Shown: in pieces, positions 1 to 10,484 of the stretch
How positions within the stretch are numbered: the first letter of the stretch is position 1
Layout: the number at the start of each line of letters is the position of its first letter
Source: Paramarasmius palmivorus
Lineage: Eukaryota > Basidiomycota > Agaricomycetes > Agaricales > Marasmiaceae
Assembly: GCA_037176845.1 (NCBI GenBank)
Contig: JAYKXP010000274.1
Location: 1-39,796, forward strand
DNA: 39,796 bases
Direction: 5' to 3'
The notes under the pieces: generated by a model
What the model was told of the DNA's origin: nothing
What the model saw: the letters and a program-made list of their open reading frames with translations, nothing else
The model's database searches: none
Program-made: the position numbers and the translations under genes

Positions 1-191
1 ACTAATGAATTGTCTCACCCCAAGCCAGAACTAAATTGTGTTAAGTCATCTAGATACAAGTATAATCTCACAGATCCACTAATCTATGAGATAGTCAGGG
101 CTATGTTCAGAAGAGAATGGTCAAAATAAGGTGCATTGAAAGTGGGCGCCTACCTGTATCACCAAGTCCAGGAGTCAAGCGCTCTTAAGCA
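1..191. other. Flank left of the outer LTR element, no gene seen
   Basis: I see no convincing coding frame here. Because the LTR element at 197-12882 is flanked by the same 5-bp repeat, these bases were probably contiguous with position 12888 before insertion. They may therefore be the original upstream region of the small gene that starts at 12918. This is inference from the insertion structure. Confidence 0.4.
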
Positions 192-196
192 CTTAT
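192..196. repeat. Target-site duplication, left copy (CTTAT)
   Basis: CTTAT directly precedes the outer LTR, which starts TGTCAG at 197. The same five bases directly follow the other LTR at 12883-12887. Copia-type integrases make 5-bp duplications, so the match says that 197-12882 entered as one element. Confidence 0.85.
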
Positions 197-580
197 TGTC
201 AGAGTTTTAGATTGAACTCTGTTAGCAGCGATAGCGCAGGTAAGCGCGAATAAACGATACTGTATGACAGGGCCTTGGACTAGAAACCAAGTGATGAACT
301 GGGCATGTTCGATTCGTATGTTATATTGTAGGGTTTTCTGTCTTCGCTTTTATACATGAGTGAGGGATAAAAGTAATCCTAAAGGTACTGGTTAATTGAT
401 ATAAGTGAACTGAAATAATGGCACAAGTCATTGTCAGTAAACTGTCAGTAAAATGGTAGTACAAGGGTTAAAAGCTAATGTTTCTATGTGTATATCTGCT
501 TTCTTAGTAACTGTGGCATAGGCAGAATAAAGTGAAATGACTTTTTCTTAGTGACATCTATATTTAGAATTCAAAAAACA
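197..580 (-). repeat. 3' LTR of the outer copia element
   Basis: On the minus strand it ends in TGACA at 197. Its start near 580 is TGTTTTTTGAATTC, where the other copies read TGTTGGAATTC. It aligns along its whole length with 12514-12882 and with the solo LTR 15399-15778. It carries many single-base insertions relative to both, and is 384 bp against 369 and 380 bp. Confidence 0.85.
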
Positions 581-591
581 CTCCCCCTCAA
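581..591 (-). other. Polypurine tract of the outer copia element
   Basis: The minus strand reads TTGAGGGGGAG directly before the 3' LTR. That is the usual second-strand priming tract of copia elements, and it resembles the CGAGGGGGAG tract before the 3' LTR at 35001. Confidence 0.75.
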
Positions 592-658
592 ACCTTGGAT
601 GATGGATTATCCCAGGGTTTGACTCTAATTCTTTTGTTAGCGTGTTCTGTTCGGTGTT

Positions 659-1123
659 TCAATGTGTGATCCGGTGGCGATGTTCTTGTGTTCTGTGATT
701 CTCCGTGTTTAATCTTCTGTCGGTGGTAGTATGGTGATATGGTGGTTCCACTTCGCTTCTATGACCGTTTATGGAATATTCTCCTGTTGGATTGACTTTC
801 ACAAGTTGATTTGGTCCAACTTGTTTTTCCTTTGGTGACCTGTTTCCTGCATTGAGATTCATCTCGGCGACTTGTTTCGAAATGTCATTGATCGAGTTTT
901 TGTGCTCCCCCTCGACAAGTGATATCTGCAATGGTTCAAGACTTTCTGTATCTGTCTTGTTCTCCTTGTGTGCCAATGTCTGATTTGTTCCATTTTCCTG
1001 ATCAATTTCTCCATCCCTTGGGGTTGTTTCCTTTGTTTCATCCTTCTGTCCTATGACTTTCATCAGCCATTCTGGATGTGATTTCTCCCCCATAAGTACG
1101 TGCTGGATAAATTTGTGACATAT
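659..1123 (-). pseudogene. C-terminal part of the outer element's Gag, separated by the KDZ insertion
   Basis: This is an open minus-strand frame of about 155 codons ending at 659, hydrophilic and rich in Lys, Glu and Asn. It has no start of its own. It lies between the purine tract and the left end of the KDZ element, exactly where the 3' end of gag should be. The other part of gag lies on the far side of the insert (10485-12330) and uses the same strand. The frames do not join cleanly, which agrees with the other frameshifts in this decayed gene. I recognise no domain in the fragment. Confidence 0.5.
1117..1123. repeat. Possible target-site duplication of the KDZ element, left copy (GACATAT)
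   Basis: GACATAT occurs at 1117-1123 and again at 10497-10503, just outside the inverted repeats on either side. KDZ elements are reported to make duplications of about 8 bp, so this 7-base match with one diverged neighbour base is plausible. About 14 bases of weaker similarity separate it from the clear inverted repeat. Confidence 0.4.
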
Positions 1124-1137
1124 CAACAATTACATGC

Positions 1138-1178
1138 ACCGGGATTATAATCCCTAGTAGATATGTACTGTCATCCAG
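1138..1178 (+). repeat. Left terminal inverted repeat of the KDZ element
   Basis: It begins ACCGGGATTATAATCCC and ends ATATGTACTGTCATCCAG. The reverse complement of 10444-10484 begins ACCGGAGGATTAATCCCC and ends in the same 18 bases. Only a few positions differ. Confidence 0.75.
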
Positions 1179-1850
1179 CCAGTACATATAATCCTAATCC
1201 AGGATAACGCAGGCGCATTGCTGGTTTCTAATAAACTAATCCTAATCCCAACCCAACTTAATCCTCTGAATCGCGCGAATTGAGATACGGATCCCCTTAC
1301 CAGCACAACCTGGATTAATCCTGGTTTAGAATCCGATAATGTATTAACATCCGGGCACTTCTTGAACACATAATCGGTAATCCTTGGGATTAATCCTGGA
1401 TTAGAGTCCAATAAGTAATGTATTAACATCCGAGTGTCTCGCGAAAATCTAATCTAATCCTCAGGATTAATCCAAGATTAATCCCGGACACTTAGGAATA
1501 ATGTATTAACATCCGAGCGTCTCGCAAAAATATAATCGTCTCGATAATCCATGCGATTAATCCTGGATTAGAATCCGACAATGTATTAACATCCGGGCAC
1601 TTCTTGAACACATAATCGGTAATCCTTGGGATTAATCCTGGATTAGAGTCCGATAAGTAATGTATTAACATCCGAGCGTCTCGCGAAAATCTAATCTAAT
1701 CCTCAGGATTAATCCAAGATTAATCCCGGACACTTAGGAATAATGTATTAACATCCGAGCGTCTCGCAAAACATGATCGCCTCGATAATCCTGGATTAAT
1801 CCCGGATTAGATCCCATGTAATCAGAATAATACCTTATTATTGTTCTATA
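1179..1850. repeat. Left subterminal repeat array with a 242-bp higher-order unit
   Basis: The word ATGTATTAACATCCG occurs near 1339, 1418, 1501, 1581, 1660 and 1743, at spacings of 79-83 bp. Groups of three form a 242-bp unit that is present almost twice (about 1312-1795). Between the words lie many copies of the palindrome GGATTAATCC and variants such as GGATTAGA. The region is non-coding. In other DNA transposons such subterminal arrays bind the transposase. Confidence 0.8.
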
Positions 1851-1861
1851 ATCTAAGGATA

Positions 1862-4198
1862 CTAATAAATAATCCAAGAAATTGTGCTCATATGGTATGC
1901 CGCAGAACACCTTTTATCTAAGTCGAAGCCAAGTGCTTCATTAAGATCTGTTACGGACATAAGTTTACCATTTACGCGGTCCTGATACGCTTTGACACTG
2001 GACGTGCCGCTCTCTGATGGGTGTCCAAGTCCCTGGGTACTTGTGGCTCTTTTCCGAGTAAGAGTACATTTGTGCCTCTTTCGGCGGCACTCTGCACACG
2101 CTGATGCAGTCCCTACTTTGCAGGTCCTTCCATAATTCTTGCAGCGTTCGCATGGGGCTTTAGATTTGATGTTAGTTACAATGTGTATATCGAGGTTAGA
2201 TCACATACGGTCGTTTATGCCAGTTGCAGGTATGTCAGTGGGCATCACAGTAGGAGTGGAGTTGGATGCAGTCTGAGCTACGGTCTGGGTGGCAGTTGGT
2301 ATGGGACCACTAGATGGGGCTACATCGGTAGTTTCGGTTTGGGCTGTACCGATTTTGGTAGCAGCAGAGATGGGGGTATTGGTTGTAGTAGGCTCAGTCA
2401 TTGGCATTGCAGGATCGGCATTGATGGCGTGATCATTATCTACGGCAGTAGATGCCGATGTGGAGTTTGGGGGGACAGGGACCACATCAGCAACTTGAGG
2501 GGTTGTAGATGGGGCGATCGTGCTATCACCTGCCATAGATGACGCCGAAATAGCTAATAGTTGAAGGTTGTCAATTCAGAGAATGAGACAATAGAAGAAA
2601 AACCCACATATTTCTTGAGGATTCACCATATCTATAGCATTATCAGCCTGATGGACGATAGCAGAGGTATGTGAAGCCAATATAATGGTCAGGGCATCAC
2701 CGACCGCTTGGATAGTTTCTGCGTGGCAATTAACATAAAGATCTACAGCCCGGAAGAGCCTGATACTTGCCTGGGGTCATCTCAACGTCATGGTCCTCAC
2801 TGGCAGGCTGAACGTCATCTTGTATCTCGGCATCATTGTTTCTTGCCGCTTGAGTTCCTTCTGACGTACTTGAAGGTGAGTGAATGGACTTAAATCAGTG
2901 ATATACTCACCCGAATTGTCAGGCATGGAGGTCTCTGCAGCATCAATTTGTGGGGTATCTATTACGACTGGCGTAGGGCTAGGCATATCGGGATTATTGC
3001 CTGACGTGTGTCCACTATTGTCCGAGGTCGAGATGGAACTAGAGGTATCAACTGAAAAAAAAAACCAGATCAGTATCTTGAACTGAGTATGAAGAAACTG
3101 GACACGACTTGGTATCAATTGCTTGAAGTTGCGCAATGGTTCCAAAAACGAGTGTTCGTATTCCTCTTGGTACTCTTCGGGAACTTGAAACACCACTTTT
3201 GACTTCTGGCCGACAACAGTGACTCTGAAAGTGAAATGTAGTCAGTAGCGATGACACCCCAATGGGATACAACTTACACTTCGATTCGGTTAGGTCCGGT
3301 TGGTTGAGGGGTTACGATATGGGTTACAAACATTACATCGCCGAGCTGATTCCATCCGTTACCAACGAGACCAGCGAGCGACACATATGTAAAGTCAGAA
3401 GCATTGGACTGGTCAAAGGGAATGATAAGAATGCTTACTGGAGAACATGTTCACATGGGGGCTTGGTGTGACGTTCCCCGTTCAGTTCTCTAGCCTTCGC
3501 ATGCCAAAACTCGTGCTGTATCTCACTCAAGGCATTCCAACCATCGTTGTATGCCTTTCTCCATCCTTCAAGAGCTCCTGCACGCTGCGCTCCTGGAGCA
3601 TTACGGCGACCTTGTGCAGCGATGGCGATAGAATTTGCAATACGCCACTCGTTCTGTCCCGACGTGGCTCTTGCAGGTGACGCTGGGATGGTCTCATCTT
3701 CAGTTGGAGTGGGAGCAGTGCCACCTGTTACCGAGGGAGGTGAGGTATCAGGCTCCGATTCCGGACCAGTGACAGCCGGCGCTTGTGCTGGCACTGTAAA
3801 TCTGTCAGGACAAGGTGGCTCTGCATGACCTCCGCTACGGATACGACCACTCGTGTTCAAAAATACGCGATACACGCGCTAAGAGATATCGTCAGCACCA
3901 AATGTTTTAGTGACATCGAGGAAAGGTTCACCTCGAAAAGCGTAGCCCGAGGCTTGTTTTGGAGATTCCAGTGTGCAATGAATGGGTCTAGGACAGTAGA
4001 TTCAACCCAATGCTTCTTGATGCCTTCTTCTTTTGCGATCTCCCACTTCCAATAATATTCCGCAAGGTATTGATCTTCAATCCATTTCCTTTGGGTCTTG
4101 GATATCTTGCAAACCATGTCGTTTGCTGTATCGCCTGGTGCACCAATGGCATCAGTATAGGAAGGCGGGGGGTCGTTAGGAGTAGAAGATGATGCCAT
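1862..4198 (-). CDS. Hypothetical multi-exon protein ending in a Cys6 zinc-cluster motif (KDZ cargo)
   Basis: The start at 4198 gives an N-terminus with a Pro-rich PPPSYTDA stretch followed by a helical Trp/Lys-rich segment (TQRKWIEDQYLAEYYWKWE). After introns near 3931-3879 and 3438-3409 come a Ser/Pro/Thr-rich linker, a Trp-rich segment (EWRIANSIAIAAQGRR) and further exons, about 3.0-3.2 kb being one of them. A Thr/Ala-rich segment at 2536-2201 joins through a GTATGT...AAAG intron to a last exon that ends with TAG at 1862. That exon has CX2CX6C-X7-CX2CX6C followed by basic residues, the spacing of fungal Zn2Cys6 DNA-binding clusters. These normally lie near the N-terminus, whereas here the cluster is C-terminal. 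One internal splice near 3.4 kb does not keep frame in my reading. Role unknown; DNA binding is inferred. It is transcribed away from the transposase. Confidence 0.55.
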
Positions 4199-4477
4199 GT
4201 AGGACAGGGTACGTGGTGGTAGGTCGGGAAGAGTTTGGGTAGTGGTGGTTTGGGTTCAAGATGTCAGGCAATAAATGTAACGCCGAAGGAAGTGAGGATT
4301 GTGAAAGGCTACAAGCCTAGCGGAAGGAATCTGAGGGAATCCAGATCACCGTCAACGGTAAACGAGATTGCCGTGGCAAGATTATACCTTGACTGGCTGT
4401 GTTAGTTCCGAGCCTTGACATATATAAGCCTACAATATTTTAAATATCTTCAGTACAAAGATCCTCTCCTCTTGAAT

Positions 4478-5132
4478 ATGGGATACACACCGGAGTACAA
4501 GGTGGAGCTTGAGCACTATCGCGAGTCACTCAAAGACATGATTCGGAAGCTGGCTGATGATGTCAGTGGGCCGCTTCCCCGTACATATCTTGATGACAGT
4601 GGGTGTCGAATGAAGGCATTTGTCAACTATGGTGAAGTCAACTTCAGCAATATTGGACGTATCTATGAGAAAGTAAGTTACTTGAATCTGGGGCATCGAC
4701 ATATACTTACCGAGTTTATAGTGTGTCACTACAACTCATGGGCATCGCCATATCAACCACATAACCGAGGCAGTTGACGACGATTCCATGAAGGCATTCA
4801 CTCGTTTGCGAGCGCTGTACGAGATTAGTGGAAAGAAATACTCGTCTGTTCCGCAGGAGTTCTCTACCGAGGTGGAACGCATGGATGTTCTGGCTACCTT
4901 CTTCAATCGAGCGGTAATGCTGTGCCACATGCAAACAGTTCGCCATTCCAATACCGGCAGCGATTCCACTCCAGATCCTGCAGACGACGCTTTACCAGCT
5001 TCGAGTTTGGGAAAGAGATCGAGGGACTCGGAGGAAATTGGATCAGGGAGAGCTGGAAAGCGTAGGAGGATTCAGCCATTCCCATGTCCTTCTCCACTGA
5101 TGAGTGATCGGGAACGTTCCGTGGAGGTTTAG
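4478..5132 (+). CDS. Hypothetical two-exon protein, about 201 aa (KDZ cargo)
   Basis: Exon 1 is 4478-4672 (65 codons) and ends at GTAAGT. Exon 2 starts at 4722 after TTTATAG, and the frame is kept to the stop at 5132. The N-terminal two thirds are mixed helical sequence with a short His-rich stretch (THGHRHINHITE). The C-terminus has a KRSRD/AGKRRRI pattern like a bipartite nuclear localisation signal. I do not recognise the family. The start codon is about 280 bp from that of the minus-strand zinc-cluster gene (4198), so the two are divergent and could share a promoter. Clean splicing and the lack of stops suggest a gene that is, or recently was, functional. Confidence 0.5.
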
Positions 5133-5328
5133 AGTAGACATAGTACTTACAATGTTCTGACTTGTTTCCAAATCAATATGCTCATGTTCAATGTTCCTTT
5201 GTCGCTATGGAGATGCAGCTGATATCACGGTGAACCAATAAGTCTTATGAATGGAGTTATGGGCAAGATGCGTTGAAGCAGAGATTGGACCTCCTGCCGA
5301 AATTGTGACGGGTGCAAGGTTGTGAGGG

Positions 5329-5362
5329 TGTAACCCTAATGATTTTTTTCATTAGGGTTACA
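5329..5362. repeat. Perfect 14-bp hairpin with telomere-like TTAGGG/CCCTAA arms
   Basis: TGTAACCCTAATGA (5329-5342) and its exact reverse complement (5349-5362) enclose a loop of six T. It lies in the non-coding stretch after the gene ending at 5132. It could act as a transcript 3'-end structure or be a remnant of a small inverted-repeat element. The telomere-like word in both arms may be chance. Confidence 0.6.
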
Positions 5363-5402
5363 TCGGTTAGGCAGGTCCGGCCGGCTCAATCTGCCACGTC
5401 AT

Positions 5403-5864
5403 GTGCGTAAGGGACAGGCACACCTCGGCATACCTTTCCTTTCTTCCACCATTGTCGATGGGCAGTTCGTTGACCATATAGTGTACAGTATACACCTAGT
5501 GAGTACTCCTTTGCTTTCAAAGGGCTTCTTACTTACTCATATTATTCAGACCTTTGTGGCAACCATCTACCCCCTCTATATCACTCTGATGTTAACGTTT
5601 GACAAGCTGAGTGAAGAGGTCAAGTTTACTATGGGTCCATTGTGCGTCTACTCCTTCTCCACCCTTCTCAAGACTTAACTCAACACTTTTGTAGGTTTCA
5701 TCCGGAAGTCATCACATTTATCAAGCTGCCCTAAACATAGCTGTTCTGTGGATGGATGAGTTGAGTGAAGAGAAGTCTGCTGTAAGTTAATCCTACTATA
5801 CTATATCCTATCTGAGACTAACAATCTATCATAGGTTGCCTGTACTTCAAGTTGTAACAAGTGA
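5403..5864 (+). CDS. Possible small spliced gene, unrecognised
   Basis: Three short open segments can be linked through introns near 5500-5548, 5644-5696 and 5781-5833. They carry a repeated sequence theme: DKLSEEVKFTMG near 5605-5640 and WMDELSEEKSA near 5750-5780. The last segment ends with TGA at 5862-5864. The 5' end is unclear and one junction does not keep frame in my reading. It could be a decayed duplicate or a spurious model. It lies between the cargo gene ending at 5132 and the KDZ transposase. Confidence 0.25.
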
Positions 5865-6101
5865 AGGCCGAGTATCCACAAAACGTCTGCTTGTAATTGT
5901 ACATAGTTCATCAAATAGCTCCATTTATGATTCTATCCTCACGAGTGGAACGAAATCTGATCACTGTCCCGCAGAATCCTCCATTTAATACCCGAAGATT
6001 TTCATTTTCACCACCTGCCGATGACATACAAAACAACATGGTCACAGCGTGTTCGGTACTCAAATTGCGGCGGCACTCCATTCATTATCACACTTTCCCC
6101 C

Positions 6102-9100
6102 ATGCCTCCGACACCTGTGAAGGTCAAGCTTCCAACTGCTGCTCAAATCAAGAAAGAAGGTAGCACGTCAAGGAGTCGAAAGCGACTCGAAGAGAATCAG
6201 AAGCTGAACCGAGCAAGGGAAGATGAACAATTGAAGATTACTCACTTCTCGAAGGATTCTCAGCAAGCAGAAACTGTTGTCGTTCCCCTGTCACCGTCAA
6301 AGAACAGAGTCATTCATCTAACGGACCTACCTTCCAGTTCATCAACCCGCGACAATCACCATAACAATGATGACGACGTCATGCTGTCTGCGACTATTGA
6401 AGAACTAGTAACCCCTGCGCCAGATGAAGAGCAGCCCGCAAGAAAAGTACGATATCAGGTATGCTTTTGCTATTTATACGGATCTCACCCCTGGTTAATT
6501 GAACGAAAACAGGGTATGAGCAAGATCATGGCTGCGCTGAGGGACCGCTTGCCCCAAATTCAGCGGGCCTACATAAATGAGCAGTATGACGCGCGCATTA
6601 CAACAGCTTGTCCATGCTTGTCCGGAAAGCCTTGTATTTTTCGCTGCAAAGAATGCTTGATTTGGGGGGTACGTTGTTCCTCTTGCATGATTTCCCGCCA
6701 TCAAGGGGCACCATTTCATGCAATCGAGGAATGGAATGGAGCTTTTTTTCATCCCATGTCATTGGCCCAGCTCGGAGTACGCGTCTATCTTGGTCACAGC
6801 GGTGATCCTTGCCCTCACTCCCACAAAGTCTTCAAACGGCTCACACTGCTGCATACGGCGGGCATCGCTGATATACTTGTTAACTATTGCTTTTGCAGTC
6901 ATCATCTCGATGATTTTGAACAGCTGCTCCAATTCTCGTTGTTTCCTGCTACAGTCGATCGTATCGAGACTGTAGTAAGCTTCCAGCTTCTCGATGACTT
7001 CTACCTTCACACACTCACAAGCAAGAAAGCAGCTTTTGACTACTTTGATGCTTTACAAAGGAAGACAAACCCAGTATTGCCACACCAAGCACAGGTATAT
7101 ATGATTTTGTACCATATATCATCATACTGACTACGCATCAAGAACTGTTATCAGGTATTCCTCCGGGTTGCGCGGATTCACCGACACCTTGCGTCGAAAC
7201 GGAGAGCAGGTCAATCTCATGGAATCGATCACCACGTCCCCCACCGTCCAGCAAAACGCACTAGTGTATACTGTCCGGCATGCCCCGAACCCAACTTCAA
7301 TGTCGACGTAAAGGAAATCTCAGATACTCCTGAAGAAAAGAAGTATGTCCTACTTGCTCCACTCGTGACGCCTATTAATGTTCTCATTCTAATCTAGACA
7401 TGTATACACAATATTCGTGGCAGTTGATGGGTGCCACAGTGCGCAGCAATTGAAGAAACGTGAAGATCCTGATGATGTTGCTCTAAATGAAGGTTCAGCA
7501 TACTTCGGCTCCCGTCACAATTTCCGGCAGTACATCAAAGAGAATACTGGTGACAAAGACGTAAGTTTCTTTTTGTATTGAAGTTACCCACTAACCTGAT
7601 GTTACACTAGCCACTTACGTGCTCGCGACTGAAGGCTGCCCGCATGCAGAACATACTGAAATTCAAGAACACCGTGATTACAGGAATCGTCAGTGCTATC
7701 TGTACACGCCACGGGCTTTTTCTCCCTAACGGGATAGTAGACATGCCCAAGGGGGAAATGTACGAGTTTCCTTCTCCTGCACTTGCCAATGCTGACTTCC
7801 CTTTGTCTAGGTTCTGCCTCGGAGATTGGGCAGTGTATCACGGGCTTTTAGGTCGACAAGATTTGGCCCACGTCCACCTGAGCTATGATCTATGGTGTCT
7901 TTACAAAGTCCGCTTTCCCGAGCGCCTCCAGAGATGGCCAGCTCATTTTAGCGATCCGAAACTCGTTGAGCTGCTGTCTGCAGCCAGAGGATGTATACCT
8001 CAGCTACATATTGAAGGACATGGTGTATCATGCAAGGCATGTTATCATTATGATTATACACGGCATGTCGGTTGCACGAATGGCAAAATGGTGGAAACGC
8101 CATGGAGTCCTGAAAAGTTGACCAGAGGAAGTACACGGCAGATGAATGATGGTCATCGCCATGACACTTTGGATGACTTTCACGGTTTCTGGAATTTCTG
8201 CAAAGTCCAAAAACTTGGTATGTTTTGGCCGTACTTTATATGTGTGTGGTATTGATCAAGCCTTCATGTGCAGGTAAAACCCTCATGTGCCGATGGGCTG
8301 AAGCCCGAGCAGCGATTGATGAGCATCAGCCTCGATTCAAGGAATTTTCGAAGCTCTTTGAGTCGAAGGAGCTTGACAAGTGGCAGGCACTTTACGCACG
8401 ACCTTTACCTGACAAAAGGGACAAAAATATTGTTGATCTGTTTTCTGCAAGGGTTGGACAAGGTGAGTTCGTGTTCGTGTTCTTGATCTCACTGAAACTA
8501 AGTACATCACAGATATTCCTTCATTTCGGAGCAGCATTGATGTACAGCTTGCTGCAGAGAATCTTCGAGTACAAGAACAGTCTGGCGTTGATGGTGTGAC
8601 ACTCCTTATTGCTGAAGGCATATCGCTGGATATGTTACGGTGAGTAAATCTTGCCATTATTGTATGCATGACATTTTGTTGACTTGCAGTCAGCTGTAAA
8701 TTGCTTTACTTTGCACGCAAGAACGTCTCTTCCGCCAAAAAACAACAGCTTCTGAATGCTCGGCGTAAGTATATGGTCCAGGTATCAACGTTCACCGAAT
8801 CACTATGCGGCTTTTTTCCACTGGTTGTACCCCTCATTGCGTCAGAGAAAACAAGTGGTACCGTTCAACTTTCCGAAGTTGCCGAGGTTGGACAATCACC
8901 ACTCTTCCTTCCCAGCCACTTCAGCATCGAAAAGCGCTCTTCATCCAAGATGGAGCGTGCTGCGGAGACCGAACGTGCTCTACGTGAGGGTCAAGCAAAT
9001 GACTTGCTTGAGGAGGTTCAACGTCGGATCCTCACCCGGAATCATATCAGTGCCGTCAAAAAGGTCGAAGCTACGGGACAACAGCACCACACACGGTCAC

Positions 9101-9846
9101 TCGCACTGCTGAAGACCCAGATGGATGGGGCAAAAGCTGCTATGCGCTTATACAACCACAATCGAAGTGCACTATTGTCACTTGGCATGGATCAAGCAAA
9201 TCCCCGATATCAGCAACTAGAAGAGAACCAACTCTGGGTCTTGAATTACAGTCGCCAGCGGAATCTTGGGGAAAGACGAGCTGATCCCTGGTACTGGAAT
9301 GCCTCTGCTAGGGCTAGGACATCTGAAGATGACGAAACTTCATGGTTATTAGAAAGTGAGTTCTTGGTCATGGTTTTATCTAAAGGCACTGACCATATAT
9401 GTTTAGTGAATCGAGTGAAGTGGTTCCGTGACAGGGCACTTCTCGATTGATATCAAGAAGAACTTGAGATACTTGAGGCTGAATACACACGTTCTTGCCG
9501 GTTTCACGAGAAGATGTCTATGATTTGGATGCAACTCGCAGATGGATCTGTCTCCAATGGAGAGCTTGGATACGCTGCTTATGCGAGAAAGCAAGCTGCA
9601 GTGTATCAGTCGTTTAGAGATGATGTTATGGGGCATTGGGGAAAACGGGAAGAAGCGAGGAAAAAGCTTGTCGATGGCAAGGGTAAAACGAGGCAGAAGG
9701 TGTCAGATGACAAGAGCGTTGCCGGGGAGTTGCGAGACCTCGAACCCACAGGCAATGATGACTATCACGACGACGATGATGAGGAAGGGTGGCAAGACCT
9801 AGAGAATTATGCTCAAGGTAGCCTGGAGGACGAGGACGAGGAGTAG
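6102..9846 (+). CDS. KDZ-type transposase with CxC2 cysteine cluster, one in-frame TGA
   Basis: Nine exons (6102-6458, 6513-7094, 7155-7342, 7398-7560, 7611-8217, 8274-8462, 8513-8639, 8694-9355, 9407-9846) give about 1,104 codons, within the usual range. Residues 1-110 are basic and low complexity. Residues about 120-225 match the CxC2 cluster (FRCKECLIWGVRCSSC, then WNGAFFHP and GHSGDPC). The KDZ core follows: VAVDGC with Asp386, SYDLWC with Asp523, and TNGKMVETPWS with Glu592, then RQMNDGHRHDTLDD. Related proteins usually read GE at the NGK position, so Lys589 may be a lesion. The C-terminal helical segment ends in a Glu/Asp-rich tail. TGA at 9448-9450 interrupts the frame before YQEEL, where relatives often have Arg. 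The protein cuts and pastes the element; this copy is probably inactive or recently inactivated. Confidence 0.85.
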
Positions 9847-9849
9847 GAT

Positions 9850-10443
9850 ACTGAGTACCCTCACTAGACTACTCCGATTAATCCACAATTACTATCCTGA
9901 AATTGAATCTCCTCTTCCTTGAAAATCGATAATATCAAACAGATTAATCCAGGATTGTAATCCCGCCTCTGGAACGGAACGAGGCAGGGATTGGATTCGG
10001 ATTACCATCACAAAATGATTGAAACCGGTAAGAATCCAAACAAACAGGATTAATCCTGGATAGCTATCCTAGCTGTGCTTTCTATCTCGAATCCTATGGT
10101 TAGTTATTCAATGGTAAATCAAGATTAATCGTGGATTAATCCCCGATTCCGCACTCTCAAATCCTATGATTAGTTATTCAATGGTAAACCAAGATCAATC
10201 TTGGATTAATCCCCGATCCCGCACGGCATGTCTGACTATGAGAAATCGTTCACCGCCGATTGAACGGGATTAATCTGAGATTAATCCTACATTAAAACCA
10301 AGATCCTCACTAGTCCGAGGGGGCAGATATTGTGCGATTATCTGAGGATTAATCCAGGATTATCATGTCCCAGAATCCATATATTATACACCCATGAGCT
10401 GACCATTAATCCCAGGATTGTACATTGGGATCACCTCTACTAA
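9850..10443. repeat. Right subterminal repeat region of the KDZ element
   Basis: The region is non-coding, with at least eight copies of GATTAATCC-type words, several of them full GGATTAATCC palindromes. A direct repeat of about 60 bp is built around CCTATG(G/A)TTAGTTATTCAATGGTAAA, with copies near 10092 and 10163. The word content matches the left array at 1179-1850, but the 242-bp unit is absent. Confidence 0.75.
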
Positions 10444-10484
10444 CTGGATGACAGTACATATATACTGGGGATTAATCCTCCGGT
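10444..10484 (-). repeat. Right terminal inverted repeat of the KDZ element
   Basis: This is the reverse complement of the left repeat at 1138-1178, with the last 18 inner bases identical and a few changes in the outer half. Confidence 0.75.

Larger units (their letters stand above)
1138..10484 (+). mobile_element. KDZ (Kyakuja-Dileera-Zisupton) DNA transposon of about 9.3 kb with cargo genes
   Basis: The element is bounded by imperfect inverted repeats of about 41 bp, which share ATATGTACTGTCATCCAG in inverted orientation. Arrays rich in GGATTAATCC sit just inside both ends. It contains a KDZ transposase (6102-9846) and at least two further gene models (1862-4198 on the minus strand, 4478-5132 on the plus strand), with a doubtful third at 5403-5864. 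It sits inside gag of the outer LTR element and is therefore younger than it. KDZ transposons are known from mushrooms as large DDE elements that often carry other genes. That the extra genes move with the element is inferred from their position between the ends. Confidence 0.75.

Noticed and set aside
1312..1795. CRISPR-like array
   Set aside because: The units are longer (about 80 and 242 bp), the spacers are themselves repeated, and the context is a eukaryotic transposon end.
2183..2542. Plus-strand Gly/Arg/Tyr-rich frame
   Set aside because: It is antisense to the Thr/Ala/Pro-rich exon of the zinc-cluster gene, which splices in frame to the Cys6 exon.
8661..8700. Apparent TAA stop after the intron in the KDZ transposase
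   Set aside because: It appears only if the first AG (GCAG) is used. The next AG, four bases on (TCAG before CTGTAAATTG), keeps the frame and gives family-like sequence.
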